64,000 bases of DNA from Streptomyces lunaelactis (GCF_003054555.1 NZ_CP026304.1:992001-1056000), one strand, 5' to 3'; positions 1 to 9,346 are shown, numbered from the stretch's first letter. Notes: generated from the letters alone by a model not told the origin. Numbers and translations are program-made.

Positions 1-815
1 CCTGTCCAGCACCACACGACGCCGCACATCTTCTGGCCGTGGATCTCTTCGGGGAAGGGCGGTCCCGGCGGCACGACGAGCAGCGCGTAGAAGCCGTTCA
101 GGTCGTCGGGCGCCTGGGGCAGGAATTCGCGGTACCAGTGCAGCACCTCGGGGGTGCGGTCGACCGGCCAGACGGTGATCGCGACGCCCACGGTGTGCAC
201 CGGGTGCAGCCGGAATCGGAACGAGGTGACGATGCCGAAGTTCCCGCCGCCGCCGCGCAGTGCCCAGAACAGGTCCGGGTTCTCGCTCTCGCTCGCGGTG
301 ACGCTGCTGCCGTCGGCGAGCACGACGTCCGCGGACAGCAGGTTGTCCACGGTCAGACCGTACTTACGGGTGAGGTGGCCGTGACCGCCACCGAGCGTGA
401 GGCCCCCGACGCCGGTCGTCGACATGATGCCGGCGGGCGTGGCGAGACCGAAGCCGTGGGCGGCGTGGTCGAGGTCGCCGAGCAGCGTGCCACCACCGAC
501 CCGGGCCGTCTCGGCGCCGGGGTCGACGCGCGCCCAGCGCATCGGCGACAGGTCGATGGTGACGCCGTCGTCCACCAGACACAGGCCGGGGCCGCTGTGT
601 CCGCCGCCGCGGACGGCGAGTTCGAGACCGCGGTCGCGGATGAAGTCGACCGCGGCCATGACGTCCGCCGCGTCCGTGCATCGCACGACGGCGGCCGGGC
701 GGCGGTCGATCATCGCGTTGTAGATCGTGCGGGCCTGGGGGTACTCCAGGTCCTTCGGGCCGATCACGGGACCGCGCAGCGCGGTCCGCATCGCTTCCAG
801 AGTGGTGTCGTCCAT
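1..815 (-). CDS. FAD-binding (berberine bridge-type) oxidoreductase, 3' part missing
   Basis: N-terminal 271 residues of a PCMH-type FAD oxidoreductase; the gene runs off the left edge. The ATG at 815 is followed by the FAD-binding half: a VRGGGHSG motif whose His is the usual 8-alpha attachment site, STTGVGGLTLGGGHG, and ALRGGGGNFGIVTSF. The position where bicovalent enzymes often carry a second FAD-linked Cys reads GGGTLLGDL, without Cys, so attachment is probably through His only. Family members oxidise sugars, alkaloids or polyketides; the substrate is not predictable. It resembles the enzyme at 53468-54853 along its whole visible length. It is divergent from the sulfite-oxidase-type gene at 1090. 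Confidence 0.9.
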   Translation of the reverse strand, partial: MDDTTLEAMRTALRGPVIGPKDLEYPQARTIYNAMIDRRPAAVVRCTDAADVMAAVDFIRDRGLELAVRGGGHSGPGLCLVDDGVTIDLSPMRWARVDPGAETARVGGGTLLGDLDHAAHGFGLATPAGIMSTTGVGGLTLGGGHGHLTRKYGLTVDNLLSADVVLADGSSVTASESENPDLFWALRGGGGNFGIVTSFRFRLHPVHTVGVAITVWPVDRTPEVLHWYREFLPQAPDDLNGFYALLVVPPGPPFPEEIHGQKMCGVVWCWT

Positions 816-853
816 GACGTTCTCCTCGGCGAGGTGCAGACCGCAACCCGCCT

Positions 854-902
854 GGCCTTTCGGCCCTTTCGGCCCCTTCGGCCTCTTCGGCCTCTTCGGC
901 CG
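854..902. repeat. Tandem 9-bp repeat, GGCC(C/T)(C/T)TTC
   Basis: About five consecutive 8-9 bp units based on GGCCTCTTC lie in the 274 bp between two divergent genes. They fall in the likely leader of the FAD oxidoreductase. The units can mispair, so copy number may vary between strains. No protein-binding role can be read from sequence alone. Confidence 0.75.
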
Positions 903-1089
903 CGACATCCGAACCCCCCGCCGCCACGGTGCTCCCGTCGGCGGGGTCATGGCCCGGTGCCGACACGAGGCACGGGCCCTTTCAGGCATCCGCATGGCTG
1001 ATATGTCCAGGGTCCCGCCGGGCGGGAAGGCGCGCATCCCCGCCGTCGCGCGAGTGCCCGGGCCCGGTGCGGGAGCGCACCATGGGGGC

Positions 1090-2208
1090 ATGGACGCTCG
1101 TATCGGTGACATCAGCCGGCCGGGGCGCCTCGCGGAACCCGACGAGGGCATCGGCCTGGAGGAACTGGCGCTGGCGGCCCGTAACCACGGCTTGCCGCTT
1201 GAGGCCATGCGCTGCGACCTCACCCCGGCCGGACTGCACTACGTACTGATCCACTACGACATCCCCGCCGCCGACGCCGACGCGTGGGAACTCACCGTGC
1301 GCGGCCGGGTCCGCACCCCGCTGACCCTGGACATGGAGACCCTCAGGTCCTTCCCGGCCACCACACAGCGCGTGACGATGGAGTGCGCCGGCAACGGCCG
1401 CGCCCTGCTCTCGCCGCGGCCGGTGAGCCAGCCGTGGCTGGTCGAAGGGGTCGGCTGCGCCGAGTGGACCGGCGTGCCGCTGCGCACGCTGCTCGCCGAG
1501 GCGGGGGTGGAGCGCGATGCCGTCGAGGCCGTGTTCACCGGGGCCGACCATGGCGTCGAGCGGGGCATCGAGCAGGACTATCAGCGCAGTCTGCCGTTGC
1601 CGGTGGCCACCGGCGGCGATCCGGAGGTGCTGGTGGCGTACGAGATGAACGGCCATCCCCTGCCGCCACAGCACGGCCATCCACTGCGGCTGATCGTCCC
1701 CGGCTGGTACGGCATGGCGCATGTGAAGTGGCTGCGCGACATCTCTCTCACCGACACCCCGTTCACCGGATTCCAGCAGGCGGTGGCCTACCGCTACCGG
1801 CAGTCGGCCGACGATCCGGGCGAGCCGGTCACCCGGATCGCCCCTCGCGCGCTGATGATCCCGCCGGGGTTCCCGGACTTCATGTCCCGCACCCGTGTCG
1901 TACGGCCCGGTCAGGTGCGGCTGGAGGGCCGGGCCTGGTCCGGCCGGGCGCCGGTGACAGGCGTGGAAGTCAGCACCGACGACGGCCGTTCCTGGACCGG
2001 AACCGAACTCGCACCGCCGGACGGGCACGACTGGGCCTGGCGGCGCTGGCAGGCCTCCTGGACTGCCACGCCCGGCAGCCATGTGCTCAGCGTCCGCGCC
2101 GCCGACGCCGATGGCCACACTCAGCCCCTCGCTCAGCCCTGGAACCGCGGCGGGTTCGCCAACAACCTCGTCCAGCGGATCTCGGTCCTGTGCCCGCGCG
2201 ACGACTGA
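1090..2208 (+). CDS. Sulfite-oxidase-type molybdopterin oxidoreductase
   Basis: 372-residue protein of the sulfite oxidase family. The molybdopterin domain holds the conserved TMECAGNGR motif with the molybdenum ligand Cys at about residue 99, followed by GVPLRTLL and a PGWYGMAHVKWL segment typical of the family. The C-terminal third is the Mo-co dimerisation (Ig-like) domain, with VSTDDGRSW. No heme domain, twin-arginine signal or membrane segment is visible, so it is probably a soluble cytoplasmic enzyme needing a separate electron acceptor. The ATG at 1090 begins the family-like sequence; an in-frame GTG at 1054 is possible, and neither has a strong ribosome site. No molybdenum cofactor genes are nearby. 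Confidence 0.9.
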   Translation: MDARIGDISRPGRLAEPDEGIGLEELALAARNHGLPLEAMRCDLTPAGLHYVLIHYDIPAADADAWELTVRGRVRTPLTLDMETLRSFPATTQRVTMECAGNGRALLSPRPVSQPWLVEGVGCAEWTGVPLRTLLAEAGVERDAVEAVFTGADHGVERGIEQDYQRSLPLPVATGGDPEVLVAYEMNGHPLPPQHGHPLRLIVPGWYGMAHVKWLRDISLTDTPFTGFQQAVAYRYRQSADDPGEPVTRIAPRALMIPPGFPDFMSRTRVVRPGQVRLEGRAWSGRAPVTGVEVSTDDGRSWTGTELAPPDGHDWAWRRWQASWTATPGSHVLSVRAADADGHTQPLAQPWNRGGFANNLVQRISVLCPRDD

Positions 2209-2232
2209 CACTCCCCTGACGTGCGCGGTCGG

Positions 2233-2292
2233 CCCGGGCGCCGCACGATGGTGCAAGACGAGCCCGGGCGCCGCACGATGGTGCAAGACGAG
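2233..2292. repeat. Perfect tandem duplication of a 30-bp unit
   Basis: Two adjoining identical 30-bp copies (2233-2262 and 2263-2292) begin CCCGGGCGCC and end CAAGACGAG. The second copy ends in the ribosome-binding site (GAGGGAGAA) of the GH15 gene at 2304. A recent slippage duplication is the simplest reading. Confidence 0.9.
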
Positions 2293-2303
2293 GGAGAACC
2301 CCG

Positions 2304-4136
2304 ATGCGCCATTACCCGCCCATCGCCGACCACGGCATGATCGGGGATTTGCAGACCGCCGCTCTGGTGTCGTCCGACGGAGCGATCGACTGGTTCTGCG
2401 CGCCGCGCTTCGACTCGCCCAGCATCTTCGCCGCCCTGCTCGACCACGACCGGGGCGGCAGTTTCAGGATCTCGGCCGAACATCAGGACGCCAGAATCAC
2501 CCAGCTCTACCTCCCCGACACCGCCGTCCTTGTCACCCGCTTCCTCACCGCCGAGGGAGTGGGCGAGGTGGTGGACTTCATGCCGGTGGACACGCCCGGA
2601 ACCGCGACGGACCGGCACCGGATCTTCCGGGTGATGCGCGTCGTGCGCGGCAGTATGCGGTTCACCGTGGAGTGCCGGCCCCGCTTCGACTACGGCCGTG
2701 CCACGCACTCCCTCACCCTGGGCGAGTCGGGCCGCACCGCCCTCTTCACCGGTCCCGGCATCGACGTACACCTGCAGAGCTCGGCACCGCTGAACGCCGA
2801 CAACGGCAGCGATGTCCGGGGCGCCGTCACGCTCCAGGCGGGAGAGTTCGGTGCCGTCGTACTGACCACCAGCACCGGCGGCGGGCCACCGCCCGCGCCC
2901 CTGGACGCCGCGGCGGCGCGGTCCACCTGGCAGGCGACGGTACGGTTCTGGCACCAGTGGCTGCGGACCTCCCGGTACCGCGGCCGCTGGCGCCAGACCG
3001 TGAACCGCTCGGCCATCACGCTCAAGCTGCTCACGTACGCGCCCACGGGCGCCCCGATCGCCGCCGCCACCGCGGGACTGCCCGAGCAGATCGGCGGCGA
3101 ACGCAACTGGGACTATCGCTACACCTGGATCCGGGACGCCTCGCTGTCCGTAAAATCCCTGATCGATCTGGGCTTCAGCGACGAGGCCAACTCCTTCCGG
3201 CGCTGGCTCGCCGCGCGGGTGACCGCGGGCGCGACCGCCTCTGGTGGGCCGCTGCAGATCATGTACCGGGTGGACGGCGACCCGCGGTTGAGCGAGGAGA
3301 TCCTCGACCATCTGGAGGGCTACCGCGGTTCGTTCCCGGTGCGTATCGGCAACGGGGCCGCCGACCAGCTCCAGTTGGACATCTATGGCGAGGCGGCGTT
3401 CGCCATAGCTCAGGTCGGTGGCGTCGCGGAGACCGCCGGCTACGAGGGCTGGCAGGCCGTCGTCGGTGTCCTGGACTGGCTCGCCGGCGCCTGGGACCAG
3501 CCCGACGAGGGCATTTGGGAGACCCGCGGCGGCCGCCAGGACTTCACCTACAGCCGGCTGATGTCCTGGGTGGCCTTCGACCGCGGCATCCGCCTGGCCC
3601 GGGAGTACGCGCGCCCCGCCGATCTGGACCGCTGGACCGCCACCCGCGACGCGATCTTCGTGCAGGTGATGGAGCGCGGCTGGAGCGAGAAACGCCGGGC
3701 CTTCGTCCAGCACTACGACACCGACGTCCTGGACGCCTCTCTGCTGCTGATGCCGCTCGTCGGGTTCGTCGCGCCCAGGGACCCGCGCTGGCTGGCCACG
3801 CTGGATGCCATCGAGCGCGAGCTGGTCTCCGACAGCCTCGTCTACCGCTACGACCCGGCCGCCTCCCCCGACGGACTGCGGGGCGCCGAGGGCACCTTCA
3901 CCCTGTGCACCTTCCACTATGTGTCCGCGCTGGCCCGCGCGGGGCGGACCGACGAGGCACGCTACGCCTTCGAGAAGATGCTCACGTACGCCAACCATGT
4001 CGGGCTGTTCGCAGAGGAGATCGGGCCGACGGGAGAGCAACTGGGCAACTTTCCCCAGGCGTTCACGCATCTGTCGCTGATCACGGCGGCCATGGCACTG
4101 GACGCCGCGCTCGACAAGACCGAGGGCTTGGGCTAG
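2304..4136 (+). CDS. Glycoside hydrolase family 15 (glucoamylase/trehalase-like)
   Basis: 610-residue cytoplasmic GH15 protein. The N-terminal segment (IGDLQTAALVSSDGAIDWFC) and the (alpha/alpha)6-barrel signatures GERNWDYRYTWIRDASL (about residue 270) and EGTFTLCTFHYVSALARAG (about residue 530) are standard for the bacterial glucoamylase/trehalase branch. It has the usual full length and no signal peptide. Enzymes of this branch act on trehalose or short alpha-glucans in the cytoplasm; which one cannot be told by eye. GAGGGAGAA lies upstream of the ATG. It follows the molybdoenzyme by 95 bp, and nothing suggests a shared pathway. Confidence 0.9.
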   Translation: MRHYPPIADHGMIGDLQTAALVSSDGAIDWFCAPRFDSPSIFAALLDHDRGGSFRISAEHQDARITQLYLPDTAVLVTRFLTAEGVGEVVDFMPVDTPGTATDRHRIFRVMRVVRGSMRFTVECRPRFDYGRATHSLTLGESGRTALFTGPGIDVHLQSSAPLNADNGSDVRGAVTLQAGEFGAVVLTTSTGGGPPPAPLDAAAARSTWQATVRFWHQWLRTSRYRGRWRQTVNRSAITLKLLTYAPTGAPIAAATAGLPEQIGGERNWDYRYTWIRDASLSVKSLIDLGFSDEANSFRRWLAARVTAGATASGGPLQIMYRVDGDPRLSEEILDHLEGYRGSFPVRIGNGAADQLQLDIYGEAAFAIAQVGGVAETAGYEGWQAVVGVLDWLAGAWDQPDEGIWETRGGRQDFTYSRLMSWVAFDRGIRLAREYARPADLDRWTATRDAIFVQVMERGWSEKRRAFVQHYDTDVLDASLLLMPLVGFVAPRDPRWLATLDAIERELVSDSLVYRYDPAASPDGLRGAEGTFTLCTFHYVSALARAGRTDEARYAFEKMLTYANHVGLFAEEIGPTGEQLGNFPQAFTHLSLITAAMALDAALDKTEGLG

Positions 4137-4161
4137 CACGGGGCGGGGCGGGGCGGGGCAG

Positions 4162-6495
4162 TTACAGCGTCTCTGTCAGCGAATCCGCCAGCCGGCGGCG
4201 CGCCGTCCTGGTCGCGGGTACCGCCGCGGCCGCGACTGCGCCCAGTACCGCTCCGGCCACGACCGATGCCAGCAGGAGCGTGGGCGGGACATGGGCGATT
4301 CCGGCGCCCATCCCGCTGGAGCGGCCCTGCGTGTCCACCAGCCAGCTGCCGGACAGCACTCCAAGTCCCGTGCCGAGCACGGCGGCCACCATGGCCGTGA
4401 AGCCCGCGGCCGCCACGATCGCCGAGCTGACCTGCCGGGGCGTCAGTCCGATCGCCTTGAGCGCGAGCAGATCGCGACCGCGGTCACGGACACCAGTGCT
4501 GATCAGTGTCAGCAGCTCGATGAACCCGATCAGGGCCAACACCCCGATCAGCGCGGCGATCACACCCCGCGCCGGTTCCAGCCGGTCCGCCGGATTGGCC
4601 GTCTCACGGATCTCCAGGGCACCCCCGGCCGTCGCGGCGAGAGCACTGCTCACCGCGCGGGGATCGGTACCCGGCCGCAGGACGAGATGCTGGAAGTCCG
4701 GCCGCAGCTCCGGGTCGCGCTCCTGCAGCGTGTCGACCGTCGTCGAAATGACCCGGCCGCCGGATTCCGGTTCGATGCTGCGTCCGACGATGTGCAGGAT
4801 CTGCGGCCGCCCTTCCACCGTCATCCGCACCCAGTCGCCGACCCGCACATCCAGCAGATCGAGCAGCCCCTGCCCGGCGACCGCCTCGTCCAGCCCGTCG
4901 GCGGGGCGTCCCTCGACCACCGCGAACGGATAGGGGGCGCCTGCCGTGCCGAGCCCGCGCAGCGTGATGGTGCCCGTCTGCCCCGGTACCAGAGCGGCGA
5001 CCTCCACGCCCGGGTGGACGGCCGCGACCCCCGGCGACTCGGTCAGCACGCGGTTCAGTTCCGCCTCCGTCAGGCTGCCGGGCTGCTCCGCCCGTACGGT
5101 CAGCGCCGCGGGCACGCCCACGTGTGCGGGATGGCTCCGGAACAGGTCCAGCGTGGACCAGGCGACCAGCGCGACCGTGATCATGAGCAGCGGCAGCGCC
5201 AGCCGGGCGACGGTGATCAGGGTGCGCGGCCGTCGCGGGAACGCCGCCCGCCAGCCGAGCACCAGCGCGGGCGGCACCCGTGTGCCGAGCGCCCGGCGGC
5301 CGAGACTCGTCATCGGCGCCGCCGAGGGAAGGGCCGCGCGGGCGACGGGCACCGGCGGGACCCGGCCGGCCCGCCAGGCGGCGAGTCCGGTGGCGGTCGC
5401 GATCAGCAGTACCGCACCGGCCGGGACGCCGGCCATCAGGGCGGTGTGCCCGGGCAGGTCCTGCCACACCCCGGCCGCCTCCCCGATCCGGCCGGGTATC
5501 CGGGCACCCAGCAGCGCGATCGCCGCCGTGCCCAGGGTGACCCCGAGCAGCGCGAAGGCGAGGTGCTGGACGAGGAAGCCGCGTATCACCTGGCCCGGGG
5601 TGAACCCGATCGCCTTGAGGATCGAGATGTCCCTGAGCTGTCCACGGATACGGGCGCTGATCGCCCCGGACGCGGCGAGCGCGGCGGCCAGCAGGGCGCC
5701 GAGACCGAACACGGCGAACAGCTGCCCGAGCAGCCGGTCGTCGCCCCCGGCATCGGCGCGGGCCTGCTGCCACTTGGTCACCTGGGCGACCCGGTCGGCG
5801 CCGAGCAGGGTTACGGCCTGCTGGACGGTGAAGTCGATGTCGGCCGGATCGTCCAGCCGCAGCCCCACGCTCTGCCCGGTGCTCTTGGGCGCGACACGGT
5901 CGAACGTGCCGGGCAGTACCCAGCCGATGCCGGGCTCGCCGCCCGGCCGGTAGCGGGGTTCCGCGGCCTCGGCGACCCCGGCGACGCGGAGCGTGCGGGC
6001 GCTGCCGTCCGGTCCGGCGACCGTGAGGCTGTCGCCGGGCTCCGCCCACAGCACCCGTGCGACCGAGCTCTCCAGTACGACGCCGTCGGCACCGTCCGCG
6101 CCGTCCGTCCGCCCGTCGAGCCATCGGCCCTCGGTGATGAGCGGCCGGGCGATCTCCGGCGGCCGGGTGTCGGCCGCGCGCAGAGCCACGCTCGCTCTGA
6201 CACCGCGCGACTCGAGGGTGGCTCGACCGGTGCGGTACGGACCGGAGACACCGGCGATACCGTCAAGCCCGGAGAGGGCGCTCGGATCCGCGCCGGCGCC
6301 GGTGTGGAGCCAGACATGGGCGCCCTTGGACTGGGTGAAGATCCGCTGCCAGGGGTTGGCGGCGTAGCTGAACATGGCGACGGCGAGCAGCAGCGAGGCG
6401 ATGATCCCGGCGCTGGCCAGGACGACGAAGAGCGACTGTCCGCGGTGTGCCCGCAGATCGGCGTGCGCCCAGCGAAGTGTGGCCCGCACGCTCAC
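4162..6495 (-). CDS. ABC exporter permease with two FtsX domains
   Basis: 777-residue membrane protein of the MacB/FtsX type. A first membrane helix (about 20-40) is followed by a large extracytoplasmic core, a three-helix FtsX domain (about 255-370), a second helix and core (about 430-640), and a final FtsX domain (about 655-770). GAISARIRGQLRDISILKAIGFTPGQV and the repeated LLALKAIGLTPRQV are the usual coupling segments facing the ATPase. Its start overlaps the stop of the ATPase gene by 4 bp, so the two are translationally coupled. The cargo is unknown; such pairs often export lipoproteins or peptides, or confer antibiotic resistance. Confidence 0.9.
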   Translation of the reverse strand: MSVRATLRWAHADLRAHRGQSLFVVLASAGIIASLLLAVAMFSYAANPWQRIFTQSKGAHVWLHTGAGADPSALSGLDGIAGVSGPYRTGRATLESRGVRASVALRAADTRPPEIARPLITEGRWLDGRTDGADGADGVVLESSVARVLWAEPGDSLTVAGPDGSARTLRVAGVAEAAEPRYRPGGEPGIGWVLPGTFDRVAPKSTGQSVGLRLDDPADIDFTVQQAVTLLGADRVAQVTKWQQARADAGGDDRLLGQLFAVFGLGALLAAALAASGAISARIRGQLRDISILKAIGFTPGQVIRGFLVQHLAFALLGVTLGTAAIALLGARIPGRIGEAAGVWQDLPGHTALMAGVPAGAVLLIATATGLAAWRAGRVPPVPVARAALPSAAPMTSLGRRALGTRVPPALVLGWRAAFPRRPRTLITVARLALPLLMITVALVAWSTLDLFRSHPAHVGVPAALTVRAEQPGSLTEAELNRVLTESPGVAAVHPGVEVAALVPGQTGTITLRGLGTAGAPYPFAVVEGRPADGLDEAVAGQGLLDLLDVRVGDWVRMTVEGRPQILHIVGRSIEPESGGRVISTTVDTLQERDPELRPDFQHLVLRPGTDPRAVSSALAATAGGALEIRETANPADRLEPARGVIAALIGVLALIGFIELLTLISTGVRDRGRDLLALKAIGLTPRQVSSAIVAAAGFTAMVAAVLGTGLGVLSGSWLVDTQGRSSGMGAGIAHVPPTLLLASVVAGAVLGAVAAAAVPATRTARRRLADSLTETL

Positions 6496-7298
6496 TCCTT
6501 CAGTTCGAGTACGCCGGAGACTCCGGCGCCCGTGCTGCGGCGGCCCTCACCGAGCGCGGCGTCGTCGGCTATGCGCCCGTCGAAGAAGCTGATGACGCGG
6601 TCGGCCGCGCTGGCCATCCGGGCGTCATGGGTGACCAGCATGATCGTCTGCCCGCGCTGGTGGAAGCGGGAGAGCAGCCGGAGTACCTCCCGGGTGCCCT
6701 TGCTGTCCAGGCTGCCGGCCGGTTCGTCGGCGAGCAGCAGGGCGGGATGGTTGACCAGTGCCCTGGCCAGGGCGACGCGCTGCTGCTCGCCGCCGGAGAG
6801 CTCACCCGGCATGGAGCGTTCCCTGCCTTCGAGGCCGAGTTCGGCGAGCAGTTCTGCCCGGCTGTCCCGGGCCGCCCTGGGTGAGGCTCCCGCGAGCAGC
6901 GCGGGCAGCTCGACGTTGTCGGCGACGGTGAGGTCGGAGACCAGGTTGAAGAACTGGAAGACGATGCCGATGCTCCGGCGGCGCAGCACCGCCCAGCGGG
7001 CCTCGCGATACGCGTCCACTTGGCGGCCGTCGAGCCAGAGCGAGCCGCTGTCGGGCCGCTGGAGCCCGCCGATGAGATGGAGCAGCGTGGACTTGCCCGC
7101 GCCCGAGGGCCCGGTGACGGCGACGAACTCGCCGGGCTGAACGGTGAGATCCACTCCGCGTACGGCTTGAACCGGTGCGCCTTCGCCGCGATGGGTCTTG
7201 GTCAGCCCCTCGGCGCGCACGATCGGCACAGTGCCGGTCCTCACAGTGCCCCCGGGTCCGCGCGCGTCCGGCACGCCAGGAGCGGCGTCGTCGCTCAT
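6492..7298 (-). CDS. ABC transporter ATP-binding protein (MacB/LolD type)
   Basis: 268-residue ATPase partner of the FtsX permease. Walker A (GPSGAGKST), the ABC signature (LSGGEQQRVALARA), Walker B (LLLADEP) and the H-loop (LVTHDARMA) are all present. A roughly 25-residue N-terminal extension precedes the nucleotide-binding domain. The gene overlaps both neighbours by 4 bp (PadR upstream, permease downstream), making a three-gene operon with its own regulator first. Confidence 0.95.
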   Translation of the reverse strand: MSDDAAPGVPDARGPGGTVRTGTVPIVRAEGLTKTHRGEGAPVQAVRGVDLTVQPGEFVAVTGPSGAGKSTLLHLIGGLQRPDSGSLWLDGRQVDAYREARWAVLRRRSIGIVFQFFNLVSDLTVADNVELPALLAGASPRAARDSRAELLAELGLEGRERSMPGELSGGEQQRVALARALVNHPALLLADEPAGSLDSKGTREVLRLLSRFHQRGQTIMLVTHDARMASAADRVISFFDGRIADDAALGEGRRSTGAGVSGVLELKE

Positions 7299-7801
7299 TC
7301 CAGCTCCTCCTGACAGCGTTCCAGCCAGTCGAGGTCGGCCTGCAGATGCAGCATCGCGCCCTCGATCAGCAGCTGGGAGACCCTGTTGTCCCGGTCCTCG
7401 GATGCGGCCAGCTTCGACAGATCGCGCATGGTGTTCAGATACTGCCGCCGCTGTCTGTTGATCAGGACGACGGGGTCGGCAAGACCGGACTCGGGTGCGA
7501 GGGCGAGTTTCATGAAGAACTCGTCCCGGACCCGCGGCTCGTCCGTGGTCTCGTCGAACCAGGCGAGCACGGCCTCGTGCCCGGCGTCGGTGAGCCGGTA
7601 CGTGCGCTTATTGGGTCTGCCGGACTGCTCGACATCCTCGCCGTCTATCAGACCGGCCTTTTCCAGCCGCCCCAGGGTGACATAGATCTGGCCGACGTTC
7701 GGCTGAGGGTACGCGGCGCCCAGGAGCTTCTCAAGGTCCTGCTTGAGCTCGTATCCGTGCGCCGGGCCACGGGTGAGGAGTGCCAGGAGCGGCAGCCGCA
7801 C
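7295..7801 (-). CDS. PadR family transcriptional regulator
   Basis: 168-residue PadR regulator. The N-terminal winged helix reads LLTRGPAHGYELKQDLEK and VGQIYVTLGRLEKAGLI with the wing RPNKRTYRLTDAG; the C-terminal half is the Vir_act_alpha_C-like dimerisation helix bundle. The GTG start at 7801 has a purine-rich GGGAGGGAGGGGA just upstream. As first gene of an operon with an ABC exporter it probably represses the operon and responds to an exporter substrate, by analogy with LmrR-type PadR proteins. Confidence 0.92.
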   Translation of the reverse strand: MRLPLLALLTRGPAHGYELKQDLEKLLGAAYPQPNVGQIYVTLGRLEKAGLIDGEDVEQSGRPNKRTYRLTDAGHEAVLAWFDETTDEPRVRDEFFMKLALAPESGLADPVVLINRQRRQYLNTMRDLSKLAASEDRDNRVSQLLIEGAMLHLQADLDWLERCQEELE

Positions 7802-7888
7802 GCGCTCCCCTCCCTCCCGCTCCGTAGTTTCTTGTTGGCTCGGATGCGGGCTGTGGTTCGCGCCACCCGCCTTCTGCGCCTGGACGTC

Positions 7889-7920
7889 TAGTATCGCCCA
7901 TGCCTAACGGGTATACATAG
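7889..7920. promoter_or_regulatory. Candidate divergent promoter/PadR operator
   Basis: The 167 bp between the PadR gene and the divergent binding protein contain an AT-richer patch with GTATC (7891-7895) and the palindrome GTATAC (7911-7916). TATACAT (7912-7918) could be a -10 box. PadR proteins often bind ATGT/ACAT-like dyads over their own promoters. No clear -35 was found, so this is only a candidate. Confidence 0.3.
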
Positions 7921-7968
7921 GCCACATTGGACGGCGGCGTGGCCGGATCGATGTACTGGGAGGAACCT

Positions 7969-9240
7969 ATGCGGTGGATGCATGCCGCGGGTAGGGGGCT
8001 CCTCGTTGTCGCTGTGCTGCTTGCGGGTTACGCGGGCTTCGGCGCCCAGCCGGGAACGGCGGCGCCCAAGGGCCGCGGCCCCATGACGCTGGTGACAGCG
8101 GGCGATCTGACCGACTATCTCGGTCCGCTGCTCGACGACTGGAACCGCGACCGCCCCAAGGAGCGGGTCACACTCGTCGAGCTGCCCGACTCCGCGGACG
8201 AGACCCGGGCCCAGATGATCAGCGAACTGCGCTCGGGCAGCGACCGGTTCGACGTACTGAACATCGATGTGGCCTGGACCTCCGAGTTCGCCGCGGCCGG
8301 CTGGATCTCCCCGCTGCGGCGGGACAGCTTCCCGCTGGACAGCTTCCTGGCGCCCGTGGTGGACACCGCAACCTTCGACGGCCGCCTGTACGCCGTTCCG
8401 TATGTCACCAATGCCGGGTTGCTGTACTACCGCAAGGACATCCTGGAGCGGGAGGGCGAGCGACCGCCGCGCACCTGGGCCGAGCTGGCCCGGCAGGCCA
8501 GGACGATCGCCCCCAGGTACGGACTGGACGGCTACGCCGGCCAGTTCCTGCCGTACGAGGGTCTTACGGTCAACGCCACCGAGGCGGTGCACTCGGCGGG
8601 GGGCTCGATCCTGCGGGACGACGGCGCGCGGGTCACGGTGGACTCGGCAGCGGCCCGCTCCGGTCTGGAGTTCCTGGCCGGCGGGGTGAGGGACGGCTGG
8701 ATCTCGCCACAGGCGCGCAGTTACAAGGAGGAGGAGTCCCGGCAGGCGTTCCAGGACGGCCGGCTGCTCTTCCTGCGGAACTGGCCCTATGTGTACTCGG
8801 TCGCGGGTGCGGCGGGGTCGAAGGTCGCGGGCAAGTTCGGCGCGGTGCCGCTGCCCGGCCCTTCCGGCCTGGGCACCAGTGTGCTGGGCGGCTCCAATCT
8901 CGCGGTGAGCAGCCACTCCCGGCATCCGGAGTCGGCCGCCGATCTGATCGCGTATCTCACCAGCGAGCGGGTCCAGCGGCAGGTGCTCACAGAGGGCTCA
9001 CTGCCGCCGGTGCGGGCGGCGCTGTACGAGGATCCCGCGCTGGTCCGGGCGTATCCGTATCTGCCGACACTGCGGCAGAGCGTGCTGGCGGCCGAGCCGC
9101 GCCCCAAGAGCCCTCGGTACGACCAGGTGACGCTCGCCGTGCAGGCCGTCGTACAGGACGTCATGGCGCTGCGCCAGAGCCCCCAGCAGGCCGCGGCACG
9201 GCTGTCCCGCGAGCTGGAATCGATCTCCCGCAGGGGCTGA
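7969..9240 (+). CDS. Extracellular solute-binding protein, family 1, orphan
   Basis: 423-residue secreted binding protein of the maltose/trehalose-binding family. GGGAGGA (7959-7965) precedes the ATG at 7969. A signal peptide (about residues 1-32) ends near GTAAPKG without a lipobox Cys, so it is either released or held by its signal anchor. The two-lobe fold shows DVLNIDVAWTSEFAAAGWI, LYAVPYVTNAGLLYYRKDI and the C-terminal LAYPEDP-like region. No permease genes follow; a palindrome downstream ends the unit. It may serve the permeases at 12495-14761 or act as a sensor. Confidence 0.88.
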   Translation: MRWMHAAGRGLLVVAVLLAGYAGFGAQPGTAAPKGRGPMTLVTAGDLTDYLGPLLDDWNRDRPKERVTLVELPDSADETRAQMISELRSGSDRFDVLNIDVAWTSEFAAAGWISPLRRDSFPLDSFLAPVVDTATFDGRLYAVPYVTNAGLLYYRKDILEREGERPPRTWAELARQARTIAPRYGLDGYAGQFLPYEGLTVNATEAVHSAGGSILRDDGARVTVDSAAARSGLEFLAGGVRDGWISPQARSYKEEESRQAFQDGRLLFLRNWPYVYSVAGAAGSKVAGKFGAVPLPGPSGLGTSVLGGSNLAVSSHSRHPESAADLIAYLTSERVQRQVLTEGSLPPVRAALYEDPALVRAYPYLPTLRQSVLAAEPRPKSPRYDQVTLAVQAVVQDVMALRQSPQQAAARLSRELESISRRG

Positions 9241-9260
9241 ACCCCTCGCACCTCCCTCCA

Positions 9261-9293
9261 TGGCTCACTACTTACATGTTAAGTAGTGAGCCA
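9261..9293. terminator. 14-bp perfect stem-loop, possibly also an operator
   Basis: TGGCTCACTACTTA (9261-9274) and TAAGTAGTGAGCCA (9280-9293) form a perfect 14-bp stem with loop CATGT, followed by TTCTTG. It lies 20 bp after the orphan binding protein and fits a rho-independent terminator. The stem and loop contain CATGTTAAGTAG (9275-9286), the exact reverse complement of CTACTTAACATG at 9367-9378 in the next promoter, so an operator role is also possible. Its AT content is unusual for a terminator in this genome. Confidence 0.75.
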
Positions 9294-9346
9294 TTCTTGT
9301 ATGCCCAGAAATATCGGGGCAAATCGGGCCACTTCTTGCCACATCG

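Noticed and set aside
2081..4933. A 950-codon open frame on the + strand
   Set aside because: It overlaps the GH15 gene in another frame and the sulfite-oxidase gene's end; composition is Arg/Ala/Pro-rich without motifs.
4291..7140. A 949-codon open frame on the + strand
   Set aside because: It lies opposite the well-supported FtsX permease and ATPase. Its sequence is Arg/Gly/Gln-rich with no domain, the usual antisense shadow in high-GC DNA.
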